From Hypsibius dujardini (Eukaryota > Tardigrada > Eutardigrada > Parachela > Hypsibiidae), in NCBI GenBank assembly GCA_001579985.1, contig LRSR01000691.1, forward strand, positions 57,901 through 121,900: a DNA stretch of 64,000 nucleotides, in the 5' to 3' direction. The translations under genes and the position numbers were made by a program. Below, in pieces: positions 35,627-46,420 of this stretch. Every line of letters starts with the position of its first letter. Positions within the stretch are counted from its first letter, which is position 1. The notes under the pieces were generated by a model. That model did not search any database. It saw only the letters and a program-made list of their open reading frames with translations, and was not told where the DNA came from.

Positions 35627-36174
35627 GTGTCTGTGTGTCTGTGTTTGTGTCTGTGTCTGTCTGTCTGTCTGTCTGTCTTTATGTTTGTCTGTCTGTCTGT
35701 CTGTCTGTCCGTCCGCTTGTCTATTTGCCGGTTTGTCCGTCTGTTTTTTTCCCTTTGTCCATCTGTTACAATCAAAAACAAGATTGATTCACTGTTCGAT
35801 TGTTTAAAAATTACCCCCCACTAGGTCACGTGGTAGATTGTTGATTGTTTGAAAACCAGCCCTTGCCCCGCTTTTTTTACCCATTCCCCAGACCTTCCAG
35901 AATACTCAATCTTGTCGTTGATTGTAGTCCGTCTGCTTGTTTGCCTCTCTGCCTGTCTTTACCAAATGTAAGTTTGGCTGAACTTACCGCTTTTTATGGC
36001 CACAATGATTCCGTTGAGTTCCTGGTCCTTGTTGTTGACTTTGAAGCTAGTTTTCTCAGTCTCACCCATGGCGATGGGTCGGAACTTTCGCAAACTTTTG
36101 GCCGCACGCGGCAAAACTGTGTCGTCGTCAATGTAATACACGGCTGCCGCAATCTGATTGTATGTTAACAGCAT
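33894..36174 (-). CDS. BEN-like domain protein, eight exons, 355 aa
   Basis: Exons: 36174-35988, 35507-35395, 35201-35112, 35017-34928, 34835-34653, 34523-34440, 34302-34119, 34030-33894. All have GT donors (mostly GTAAGN or GTNNNN) and AG acceptors, and the lengths sum to 356 codons. The N-terminus (AAAVYYIDDDTVLP) resembles the small 'DD' module that precedes BEN domains in several animal proteins. Residues about 160-185 are coiled-coil-like. Residues about 255-350 look like a BEN domain: KYLTDMFSQETLANS, KKPPLDPVRIKILRDFVNYF and SRIHCAKKQARERLELL correspond to its helices. BEN domains bind DNA or adaptor proteins in chromatin. The gene lies 380 bp downstream of the transposase, same strand, inside the same inverted ends, suggesting an accessory function in transposition or silencing escape. 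An acceptor just before the ATG allows a 5' non-coding or further coding exon. A CTGT microsatellite sits in intron 1. Confidence 0.65.
35573..35750. repeat. (CTGT)n microsatellite in intron 1 of the BEN-like gene
   Basis: Long CTGT array with GTGT and TTGT interruptions, wholly intronic. Confidence 0.95.
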
Positions 36175-36555
36175 GTTTGCGTCGACCCTGGTAAAAAATT
36201 GAAGAGAAACTGACTGATAGAAAGATAATCTGTATTGCAGCTAAAGTTCGGAGTTGAGTGAAACGAAAGAAATGTGATTGTGTACTGAAATCCACTTTCG
36301 AAAACTGTTTGACGAGAGACGCATGCAAGCGTTTAAATCTCAAGGAGATTATTATTCAGTCGAATAGACCGCGTGTGTTGCGAGATGGACCATGGTTGCG
36401 CGCTATATTCGGCGAAACAGATGGAAATTTTCGATTGTGCAGTGTCTTTCTGTATTCATTTTCCGAAAGAATTCTTCTTGAGAGAAAGCAAGACCAATGA
36501 GAATTTAAAGCTTTACCCAGAATGTAGCATCAATTATTCACATATTCATTTTAAA

Positions 36556-39500
36556 TCATCGTATTATTAGAGAGGCTCGAAACAAAATGTCTGAAAAAGA
36601 AACCAATTGGTCAGGTTTTGCCGACCGATTTTCAGGCCCAATGTTTTTGAGGGAGTCAATCAGTTTCTGCAAAGATTTTTGTTCCAGAGTGCTAATGTCC
36701 ATTCGACGAAATACAAAGGGCCCACCAGTCGGAATATTCACGCACTTCTTATTTGAGCTTCCGAAGGGTTCAAATAAAATATGAAGGGCACTAAAAACAA
36801 AAAGAGCTAAAATAAAGCTAATCAGAATTCTGCCAATGAGCAGCCACAGCATACATCGTTCCGGAAGAGCTTTGAACTCTACAACAAGGTGTAAAACTGT
36901 AATCGAACGGAGAAATAATCAACTGATTATTATTGCCGTTCCCACAATACATGTGAGAGACGTATTCGCCACTGGCCAATTTAAAAGGCTTCACTCGATA
37001 GCTTTCGACCATTAAAATAATTTTACGGCAAAATCTGCAAAAAATAATTGTTTTGACCCTGACGAGCAGTTCCAACCCTATATCTTTGTGTCTCACGAAA
37101 AAGAACTCTGACGAGCTCTTCTTCGCTCTCAGATAATCCCCGCTCCACACAATCAGCTTTTCGATCTCAATTCGTTTGAAAGTAACTGTTAGATGATAAG
37201 AGCAGCACCGAAAGGGTCCTTCCGGGAAGGCGTATTTTGATACGGAAGGTCGTTCAAATGCTCTCCAGCCGAATCCCTCAGTAGGTATTCCGATTCTGTG
37301 AAAAAAATGATAATTTTGTATTAATCTATTCATGAAGGCATTTTGTATAAACAGCGATTTTCGACAATCGTTACCGTTGACTGCGAAGACGCGCGATGAA
37401 GCGTTTTTCAGACGGTTCCGTCACACTTTGCATCTGTCTCCGAAGCGTCTGATACGATAAGACTTGCCGTAAGGGGGTTTTCCGCACTGTGTTAGTTCCA
37501 TGACATTGTCGTGTGAGAAAGCCCTTGAGGCTCTCAAAAGCAAAGAGCGAACTCTCGGCCAAAGACCCATGCAGTTCCACATATTCCGCGAGATGTTCGA
37601 GATAATGTGTGTTGATACCGTAAGCACTGTCTCCTGAAAATCATGCAAATATTAGATTTTAATCCGAACTGATTTTGGTACGTGCAAGGTAAGGTATTTC
37701 CCTTATGTCTACAAATTTAATATAATATATATATATATACTTTTATCGCTGAACGTTTTAATGGCCTAGCTACCTACATTATTATTTTGTTGTAGCTGCC
37801 AGAAAAGTGTTTTTTACGTGTACTATTTTGACTCGACGAATTTGTTTTACTCAACGCTGACTCAACGTCAGCGACCTGCTTTTATTTGTGGACTCTCATT
37901 TCAAAAGAGGTAACGGCATATTGTTTTGCACGTACCATATGGTGTTGGATATTCCGCACAGAAGCGCAATACAAGAGACCCAGCCCGTGGAAGGTCCTCG
38001 GCTACACTTATTTCCAACTTGGACAGAAGCCCGATACTTTCTACGAGCAATCCCCAGTGTTTCAGGTATTCGTTTTTCACGATTCCGTCACAGCACGGCA
38101 AAGACGCGATGAGGAGCCTATTCCTGAAATCATGCCCCTTCCATTCAGACAACTTGAAACTGTTGAGAAGAGACGAGATGGCGGCATCTTGATTGCCTTC
38201 ATTCTTTCGAGAATCAACGCGCCCTGCAGTAACGGTAGCAGACTATAATCAATATTTAAGGTATATCTCAACGAATATAAAAAAATATGAAATTATGGAC
38301 TAACCTCTTCATCCCTAAGTCTGCAGGACTTTTCGCCATCTTTTTTCATCCACATCTTTATGATTTTCTTGACCACCCCTTCATAAATCGCGTGTAGATC
38401 GTCAATAAGCAAGCCGGTGGCGAGGTCAAAGAGAATAAATCTCAAAACACGAGGGACCCCTTTCATTCCTCTGGCCTAAAAGTAGGAAAAAGAACGCCTG
38501 AAGATATACACTCAAATAAATAACGTAAATAAATTGATTAAAACGAGTGTGGGGCATCCGTCGACTTGAAAGTGAATCAGTAAATCAGTAAATCAAATTT
38601 CAAATCAGTTAATTAAGTGAAACCGAAAAGAGGCGAACAATTTTTTGTCATACCAGGTAAACGCGGTGGGTTGAATCGTTACATGGGCTGAATCGGTCGG
38701 GTGGCGGAGGGCGCCACAAATGTAGTGAACAACACTCATTCAATTTACACTTGTGGCGTCCTCCGCCACCCGACCGATTTAAACCATCGCGTTTGCTTGG
38801 TACCGAAATTCTACTTGACTCCGTATAATTTTAACTTTTGGTAAGACCTATCTTTAAATACCCAAATGCAGAATCAAACTGCAGCTTCTTGTGCTAACAT
38901 AAATGCTCAAGAGAAACTACCTATTGATGACTCCTCATAATATCTGAACAAACCTCTTCGGATCCTGACGGTTTCCTTGATTGCTTCATCATCCGTTTGT
39001 GCGTCCGTCGTCGGCCAGGTGGAACTCCAGTTTGAGGTGCATACGAATGATTATGCCCGTTTCCTCTTGACGCCGTGAACCCAGCACTCTCACATTTTCC
39101 GCAGCCGTAAAAGCCGTTTTGATACACCATATTCAGCATCTCAGCCTTGGCCGGCAAGTCTGCAACCACACGCGTAACGAAAAATTTGACCGTCTCCATT
39201 TTCCCGTTGGCCCGAAGAGAAATGCCTGTGGGAAAAATGCTATTTTAATAAGCAAAGACTTGCGTGACCAGTTTACACAGTTACTCATCGTATCAATTAC
39301 CAGTTCTATTTATTTTTTCGAGATCTTTAGTCAAGTGCTCTAACACTGAGTCAAATGGCACATCTTGCTTTTCGCCTTTCTTCCCTTCCCATATGGCGTA
39401 TACTAGCACGTTCTGGATGAGGAACCTGGAACAGCATGCAACGACCTCTTTATCAAAAATCACACAGCTGAAACTGTTCCAATCTCTTCCGTGACTCTTC

Positions 39501-41424
39501 GTACCTTATTTCTTTTGGTAGTTTATTAACCGCCAGTAAAAAAGGCCAGATGCTTTTGTCGCTGTTTTCGAAAAGCTGAACGCCATCGGTGTTGAGCGTG
39601 AAGGTGAGCACTTTGCAGCCGCCGGCAGTGAGCAATGCCTTCCTCATAAATTCTCGATGCGCGGAACGATCTGTACAGTCTTCGATGATGCCACCTCTCC
39701 GATAAAAGGAATCGTCCCAAAACTTGAGTATTTTCCCTAAAAAAAAGATTTTAGTAATCAAGGCGCTTGAGCGGTGGCATGACTCATCTGATAGCTTTTA
39801 TATAAGGATGCAAAACTGAACTTAACTGAAAAAGTGAATTGAAACTAAAGTAAAAACTTTAGTAAAACTTTTCAATTTTATTTTCTGTCGGTTTTCACTA
39901 GAATCTTTAGTTACTAAACTGTTTTTTCTTGATTTAGTTTAAGTTAGTTTTTAACTGACAAATTTTAGTTTTTGCCATCCCTAGTTTTATGCAATTCGAG
40001 GGGCTCTCGTGATTTGATAACTAATAGACGTACCATCCAAAAGTTTCTGCAGTTGGTTTCTCAAATCAGCAACAGCGAAGCTATCTCCGTCATCAGTGTC
40101 CAAATTGGAAACAGTATCTGTTACACTTAAGTACAGTTAGTTCGGAGCAAACATTTAAATTTGGGAGACGCACCATCCTTGCGGACACTGATTGCCTTCC
40201 AATAGCGTAGTACATTCTCGGCAGCGCATGTATTCGGTGATCGTGGAGACCAGTCCCGTTGCTCTCGAGATATCTGTCTGCCGCATTTTAGACAGATTGA
40301 GGCCTAGCTTGGCGAGCTCGAAGAAGTCAATGGCGGCACGATCGGAACAGCCGTGCATTAGCTTGCACAAATTGAAGAGATCGGAAGGGTTTGCTTTAAC
40401 AGCCGGCAGTTGTTGAGCAAGACACCTTTCGTCGATCCTCGAAACATCCCAGTCCGGAAGTGCGGCGAATTCCTCGGTCACTTCGTCGTCGTCATCTGAT
40501 GCCGCACTTAGCTGCTCGTGAGATACCGTCATAGACAGACTCTCGTGCGCTTCGTCTGTGAAAGCAAAGTTACAGTAGTTTATATCAAAAAAGAAATGAC
40601 TTAGGCTATTTAGCTACATGTTTAGATGGCTAAAAAATTATGCTAATATAAACGTCATTTATTTTTATCGAAATACACATATGTTATTTTAAGTAAGTCA
40701 ACCAGAAAGATAAGTGTTAACTGTATAACATTTATCTGCCACAGTTCATCTATCTTTACTTTATCTGTACTTTAGGTACATCATCTACATGTTTTAAATA
40801 TACTTCCGGTTTCAAAGGACTAAAAACATCTCGTAATTCAATTTTGCTTTATTCCATTAAAATAGGCTGTTTTAAATAATTCAACCAGTGGGAATGTGTT
40901 TACTTCAATTGTAATATATTTATATTGTAAACTTTGTGCAAGCAATAAAATTATTCAAGTATTTTACCCAGGCCGTCCTCACTTTCACCGATAAAGCTCT
41001 CATCAACCTCGTTTGGTTCGCACTCTAAAAATGTCGAATGCATCACAAACGGAACCGGATCTAAATGCACAGCAAAATGTTTATCTTGCCGGTAATATTC
41101 TCAACAAGCATCATAAATTCATATGAATCAGACGTGTGATTGAAATTTACCCAAGTTCTTTGCTTGACCTCGTAGAGATTCTCCTGTGGGAACGATGTCT
41201 TCTCCAAAATATTCTGGCTTTCCCAGAATAGTTTCGTTCACAGAAAAGCTCCCTGCGGTAGATTCCAAGTGCTGTCTAACGTGACGCCTTGCGCTGCGGC
41301 GATGCTTGAAAACTTTGCCGCAGTTTCCGTAGATGCATCTAACTAAATCCTTTCCGCGAGAATCCAGGTGTAACATCTCCAGATCAACATTGTGGATTTG
41401 TGGTTTGCCCCGTATGGGAGCCAT
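36556..41424 (-). CDS. DDE transposase-like protein with C2H2 finger, twelve exons, 916 aa
   Basis: Exons: 41424-41151, 41024-40968, 40555-40174, 40125-40034, 39736-39505, 39425-39301, 39225-38954, 38475-38305, 38242-37936, 37633-37375, 37295-36951, 36790-36556. All phases agree and the sum is 917 codons without a stop. Residues 30-52 form a C-x4-C-x12-H-x3-H finger. An acidic linker follows, with CRECTTL (CxxC). Candidate catalytic residues are D319 in TFTLNTDGVQLF, D503 in LIDDLHAIYEG (a DxxH motif) and E671 in LFAFESLKGFL. Residues 429-432 are the CxxC (YGCGKC) of the C(2)C-H insert seen in the CMC superfamily. The HYLEHL...AFES segment is typical of animal proteins related to Plavaka/EnSpm transposases. 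The least certain joints are the AAG acceptor of exon 4 and the last intron. It is intact, so either the element is young or the gene is domesticated. Confidence 0.75.
38653..38800. mobile_element. 148-bp TA-flanked MITE nested in a transposase intron
   Basis: Ends CCAGGTAAACGCGGTGGGTT and its inverted counterpart (…aaccatcgcgtttgcttgg), flanked by TA on both sides. A long internal hairpin (aatcggtcgggtggcggagg against its inverse) fills the core. It lies between exons 7 and 8 of the transposase gene. Confidence 0.7.
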
Positions 41425-41902
41425 TTTTAAGGAAAGAAACTGCGTTTCAAAATAATATTTTAAAACTAGAAAACCACAACAACTAAATGACGAGACATTG
41501 AGAAATTCGAAGAATTGCGAAGAGCTGTCTCCTTGTGATTTTCTGAGTAAAAGATGTATTAGCACTACCGTACGTTTTGTGGGCCTTTTGCAGTCATGCT
41601 AAACTATCGGCCAAGCACAACTTAAGTGCTGTCGCGGTCTTGCTTTTTTGTAGAGGAAACGCTCGCCGGACAAAACTGCTGCCCTTTTATAGGGAGTCAA
41701 TTTTAAATGGAAGCAATCATACTTGAATTTCTCTCACCCTTCAGAGGGACTTCAAAAATGCGGGACCTGAAGTTTCACTATAACACCTATTCAAATTTGC
41801 AGACCTGTCATGTATGACGGGGATTTGTCCAGAGAGAAGGTAGTCTGCATGACTTCCACTGGCCCTACCCCCTTCTCGTAGATTTCTCAACTTCGCACCG
41901 GG

Positions 41903-42060
41903 CAGAGCCACATTTCAGAAATAACCCATAACCCCGCCCCCTGGGCATCAAAAGAATATTCTGCTAATGCCAATCGATTTCAAATTGAGTTTGGAGAAGA
42001 ATAATATCAAATATCTTGAAATGAAGCTTTTGAAAGAAACTAAAACCTTCGTTTTTTAAT
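41903..42060. mobile_element. Partial foldback element (same family as 29600 and 51229)
   Basis: Starts inside the core of the foldback consensus (cagaaataacccataacccc, then gccccctgggcatca) directly at the transposon end, and continues into one arm (ttctgctaatgccaatcgat). The other arm is absent. Confidence 0.65.
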
Positions 42061-42118
42061 GTTCTTCCAGTTTTTAAAAAATGAATCCTCGGGTGTTTTC
42101 AGGTTTTAAATGTAAGTA

Positions 42119-43190
42119 TACACCAATAATACTATAGATCGGCTACATAAACATTAATATTTAGAGTAAAGGTTCTTCTTATGGGTTATTATGAGTGGGA
42201 AAAGAAGTGGATAGTTTAATTCCATTTAGGAAAGCTCCGACCCGGTTAAGCAAACATTGGCAAACGAGATCCAAGTGGTTCCGCTGAGAGAGGACAAATT
42301 CTTCGACTGCGCGAACCGAGATGAGCTCCTCTATGATGAGCCTCTGCAGAAAACAGCTTTCGCAAACCTCGCTGGTATATCGCACCTCAGCCCACGCTGT
42401 CAGACCTCAGTTATCGCGGTGTCCCATTTGGCCCATATCTTCATGGCGACATTCTTAACGACAAAACGGTCGCATTTGCGTAATAACTTCACAAGAGAGT
42501 AAGGCAACCTTAACAGAATGCATTTGGAAGAAAAAGAAAATTGTCAAGTTTCTAACCTCCTCGTTTTATCTCCTACCTTTCCAGGTATCTCGTCCTCCAG
42601 GAGCACGGTCTGATCCAGCACCTAGACACCTTGCAGTACTACGATAGTATCCGAAAGACAGGTTTCACCGTTCAGCAGCCTCAACGCTGCCAGACAAAAG
42701 CCTTTGTTTCCACCAGTACCGTCTCACGTAAATCGATCGGCTGGCGTACCCTCGCGTTTGGGTTTTGGTTTTGTGCAGCTTCCGCGGGAGTTTCTGTTTA
42801 TATTTTGGTGATTGAACGAATGCTATATAGCCTACGAAACTCGTGAAGAACTCGGGAGCCTGTTTTTACTGAAAACGCTTATGTAAAATAATCACTTCCG
42901 GTACGTTACGAATGATGCCAAATATGGCCTTTACAGTCCGGGTGCATTGATGTCAGACCGTGTAGCCCAAGATAATGGGCCTAAGGACCTACGGCCAAAG
43001 GAATCAAAGTAATTCACAATGCAGTGAAGAATGCCTCAAGGCAGCGTACAAGAATCTCTGGATCCGGCCGATCCTGGAAATAAAATTTGTGATTCAACCA
43101 ATTTGAGGCTTTATTAGGCCATTATGCAAAAGCCATTGTGTGAGAGTCGTTATATTAGGCCTTTGTGCAGGAGGTTTTCAAAAATGTGAA
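42119..43190 (+). pseudogene. Orphan C-terminal exons of an ionotropic receptor
   Basis: The block is a duplicate of 52998-54060. It carries two exons, 42230-42498 (269 nt) and 42585-42846 (262 nt), of the same lengths, phases and splice sites as exons 5 and 6 of the intact receptor gene, and both are fully open. They encode the S2 ligand-binding half (VKQTLANEIQVVPL, FFDCANRDE, RCQTSVIAVSHLAHIF) and the last membrane helix (SIGWRTLAFGFWFCAASAGV). No exons 1-4 exist upstream: the transposon and a foldback fragment occupy that place. It is therefore a 3' fragment, not a complete gene, unless used in trans-splicing or fused to distant exons. Confidence 0.75.
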
Positions 43191-43206
43191 ACAGGGCGGG
43201 GCCCTG

Positions 43207-43470
43207 TGTCTGTCTATCTGTCTGTCTGTCTGTCCGTCACAGTCATGGTGCTCGCATATGATTGGCTAGTGTAATCTAGGCGCCCTACCCCTCGGACTAC
43301 AGTGTATATCAAGCTCGAGCGTTGCCGAAGATGAACGTCTGAAAGCTTTAGGGACTGGCTTTCAATAAACGATAATATCTGTTAGTTCTCCGTACTAGTA
43401 GGAAATGCTTGAACAAGGCATCGATTCTGTTTTCGCAAAACATTTGACTGAGCTCCTCGGTCTTTCCATT
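43207..43470. repeat. Dispersed ~265-bp repeat, second copy at 49342-49622
   Basis: Begins with ctgtctgtc words, then tcacagtcatggtgctcgca, gttgccgaagatgaacg and gcgttttgc-like words, ending gctcctcggtctttcc. The copy at 49342 is about 85% identical. No inverted ends or coding capacity; SINE- or MITE-like. Confidence 0.7.
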
Positions 43471-44290
43471 TTTCTCTTCCCTTTTCCCATTTTGTTCTGT
43501 TGATTTTGTGATTGCTGACCAAGATCCCTTTGAGTTATCATAAGAAATTAATTATTTTGGAAACCCCGGCTGTTCTTCAATCTTTTGATGTAAGAACTCT
43601 TGCGATGTGGACATTGGTCGAATAAACGGTGTGGCCATAATTGTTACGCCTGCGACGTAATTATGGTTGTATGTGTAGTGGTTGATGGAATAGCACTAAT
43701 CGGACACGGCCTGGGACTTATCTATGTATTACAACAACTATCATTACAGGAGAAAAAAAGGACTAAAAGACTAACCAAACCAAAGTTCAGGCAGGAAAAA
43801 GCTCTAGAAAATATGAAAAAACTTAGAACTTACATACTAATTACTATTACTGGAAAGAGGAGTTACTTTTTTAGTCGTGCAACATGAGAATCCAAAGTAG
43901 ATAAGTAGTACATGCAAATAAGAAGAGAATCAGACCGACCAGTGTTCAGTCACAATGTTCCAAAAGGAAAAAGTAAACATCCACACGCTTGAGGATATAA
44001 TTAATTAACTAGACGGACATAGGGCGCATTTTGAACATAAAAGTCGTGCTGTAAATGATGCTGCGCCGATGGCGCGGGAGGGTAACTACATATCCCGTGG
44101 TCAGTGCCAGCTATTTTAATGTGGCGATGCCTGAGTTAGGCAGATGTGTGTGTTTGGCAGCAGTGCCCGCAATATAACCGTGGGTGTAAAGATAAAACAC
44201 TAAAAAAAACACTCCGTATTTTATCGAGTGAAGATATTGGTCAACATCGAAAAACAGAAAAGGGGAGGAGACAAAAGGGGGGAAGGGGAG
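43471..44290. other. Spacer, nothing recognised
   Basis: No supported feature. Confidence 0.4.
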
Positions 44291-44860
44291 TAGAGCTCTG
44301 CAAACCGCACCGTAGCCCGCACCGCACCGCCACGGTTTCCCTTTTGCAATCCACCGCGAACCGCACTTATCGTCTTTTTTTGGCAAATTTTTAAAAATTA
44401 AGCAATGAATTATGAAATATCACCGTTATGGTTTTGTGCTAAAGCAAAAGAGCCTGCTGATTTATTTACCTTTCAAAAAGTGCTTGTATACGGCGCAGAG
44501 GCCTAAAAACGGAACATCAGGTCAGCAAGCCAAGTGTCCGATTTAAAGTCACATTTGCGCATCATTTTTGGCACTCAACACACATTTTTACGCAAGAGCT
44601 CCGCACTGCAAAAACGTTTAAACGATTTTCTTTTTGAATAAAATTTTGAAATGTCTTTATCCTCGAGCCACGACGAATCTGAAGTGTCTGTTGTGGAAGT
44701 AAAACAACGTCTGAAGCAACATTCAGCCGATTCTACAACAAAAGCTGAACTTCAATTAAATTACATTTTAAAAGTTCATTGATGCTGAATTTGGCGGTGC
44801 GATTTGCGGTTTGAAAATAGGCTGCGGTGCGGGTTGCGGACTGATTTTTTTCTACCTGTG
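44291..44860. mobile_element. hAT-like GC-rich element (candidate), relative of 25937
   Basis: Starts tagagctctgcaaaccgcac with 'ccgcaccgcaccgcc' words and closes with 'gcggtgcgatttgcggtttg' and 'gctgcggtgcgggttgcgga' in inverse orientation at 44790-44850. The core is single-copy. Confidence 0.4.
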
Positions 44861-44867
44861 CAGACCA

Positions 44868-44870
44868 GAC

Positions 44871-44937
<67 letters not shown>

Positions 44938-44945
44938 GATACAAG
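44868..44945. repeat. (GACA)n microsatellite
   Basis: Pure GACA array of about 16 units. A homologous GACA tract lies at the same place in the receptor pseudogene at 61000-61050. Confidence 0.95.
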
Positions 44946-44949
44946 CAGA

Positions 44950-45330
44950 GGCGTTTTTTTCATTGGCCTCTATATAATGGTTATTGGTATTTGTTCTAAG
45001 AGTTTAATGGATCTAATAGGTACCTGGTTCTCCTCAAACATGGTCTGTTATCTCATCTATACGACGCCTTTTTAACGGGCTTCCGTTTTTTAATGGCCAA
45101 TTTTACGTTCAATTCATGCGATTCAGTATTGAACTTTGAAGTTTTCCTAGGTATTTTTTGCCCAGCCCAGCCCATACAATTACAAAATCCACTTTCGCGC
45201 ATAATAACACGCCTTTTTAACGGGCTCTCAATTATTAGGAGCCGAGTTCTCGTTCAGTTCAGAAGATTCGACGGTCTGTTTTCTGCAAATTTTTCAGGTC
45301 CTTCACCCACGGCCCAGGCCCCACCTTAAC
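44950..45330 (+). pseudogene. Receptor exon-6 relic and ~140-bp tandem repeat
   Basis: 44950-45062 is a copy of 61050-61165: the end of an intron, a proper acceptor (ATAG at 45016-45019) and the first codons of the receptor's last exon (YLVLLKHGLLSHL), after which homology ends. From about 45065 a ~140-bp unit starting cgcctttttaacgggct is present twice. Confidence 0.6.
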
Positions 45331-45890
45331 TGAACACCTTAACCCACCCACCTTAATTCATTCATAAATAAAAAATTCAGTTTATTATTTGAATTTTTAT
45401 GATGTCATGTCGCTTATAACAAAATAAGCAACCATTTAAATTTATGGAAATCATTGTCGGGACGGTCTTTCGCAAAACAGCTGCATTGAATTAGCATCCG
45501 TGCTCCGCAATTTATTATTGTTCGAAATGTAAAGCATTTTATTACTTGATTAGCCACGGGTAAATTTGACAGCTCGTTAACTTTTAGAAATGACCAAAAA
45601 CAAAGTGAAAGGAGAAACAAAAAGCAAGCAACACGGCGAAACAGTGCAGAAAATCCCAGTAAACTGAGAGTGTAGCTGGAAGAGTAACGGGACGGGTAGT
45701 GTAGCGGATAATGTAGACGGTCATGTAATAGAGACAATAGCAGGGAGATGGACGGATTGACGGCCAGTGGAATGAGTGCAACCAAAATCAGCCAACGGTC
45801 AGCTTGTGAAGGAGATGGGCAAGCTATATGATTCTCAAGACGGCTGGCAGCTGTCGAAGCAGCAAGAGCCACGCTTTGCAGGACCCCATA
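45331..45890. other. Spacer, nothing recognised
   Basis: Long open frames occur on the minus strand but lack any supporting feature. Confidence 0.35.
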
Positions 45891-46420
45891 CCTAGTTGAC
45901 TGTACGCCAGTGCTACTGGGTGTGGATTATGCCCAGCGTTTTCCCGTTGCTCATCTGTTCGTCCTTCTTTTTGTCGTTGTCTCCAATTGTCCTTTTCTTT
46001 CATCCGACCGGATTTATCGTAAGGTGTGAGAATGATAAATTGGTCAATGCTCAGCCGGGCGGGAACATTTTTCGAGCCGAGAAACAAAATCGACTGAGTG
46101 ACTCGAAGTGTACACTTTGGGAAAGAGGCCGAATGGGCAGTACAACAAACAATCCGGTGGCCGGCGTCCACTGCCAACCACCATCCAATGACCTAGTCGG
46201 AAACGCCGTTATGTCCCGGCTGTGGGCGGACGTAAAAGCCTCGCTGCCCAGTTAACCGCAACTATTATCATAGTTCTCATATATATTACGTCTGATATCG
46301 ACATCGACATCTATGTAGAACCCGATGATAAGATGCCTTTCAGTCACTATCTCCCGGGATTGAGCGGTGGTAGCGCTGAGGTCTGGAACTAATGGGAGCA
46401 CCACTGCGCCTCAGACAAGA
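45891..46420 (+). pseudogene. Relic related to the 3' flank of the receptor pseudogene
   Basis: 46020-46060 (gtgagaatgataaattggtc) and 46265-46370 (tctgatatcgacatcgacat, ctttcagtcactatctccc) match 61415-61520 with gaps. This places another decayed receptor copy here. No usable reading frame is seen. Confidence 0.45.

Larger units (their letters stand above)
33324..41902. mobile_element. Two-gene DNA transposon, 8.58 kb (CMC/Plavaka-like)
   Basis: The ends are inverted copies of CCCGGTGCGAAGTTG (33324-33338 and 41888-41902); similarity resumes with CGAGAAG about 10-12 bp further in. Between them are two intact minus-strand genes (transposase-like, 36556-41424; BEN-like, 33894-36174) that together fill most of the element. 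The subterminal left region has short inverted words (gcatacc / ggtatgcg). A target-site duplication is not visible: the left flank is LRR-gene sequence and the right flank a foldback fragment, so a rearrangement after insertion is likely. The terminal bases are not the CACTA of classic En/Spm elements. Confidence 0.65.

Noticed and set aside
36951-37295. A 62-bp intron (GTGAGA...TTTTTTGCAG) inside transposase exon 11
   Set aside because: Splicing it out places a TAA four codons after the junction; the unspliced frame is open and fits the phase of the last exon.
33324-41902. Calling the element a CACTA (En/Spm) transposon
   Set aside because: The termini are CCCGG..., no CACTA ends and no 2-3-bp target duplication were found; only the protein pattern points to the CMC group.
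45414-45872. 152-codon minus-strand frame rich in Leu/Ser/Phe
   Set aside because: No membrane topology consistent with a start, no splice sites and no conservation with the duplicated flanks.
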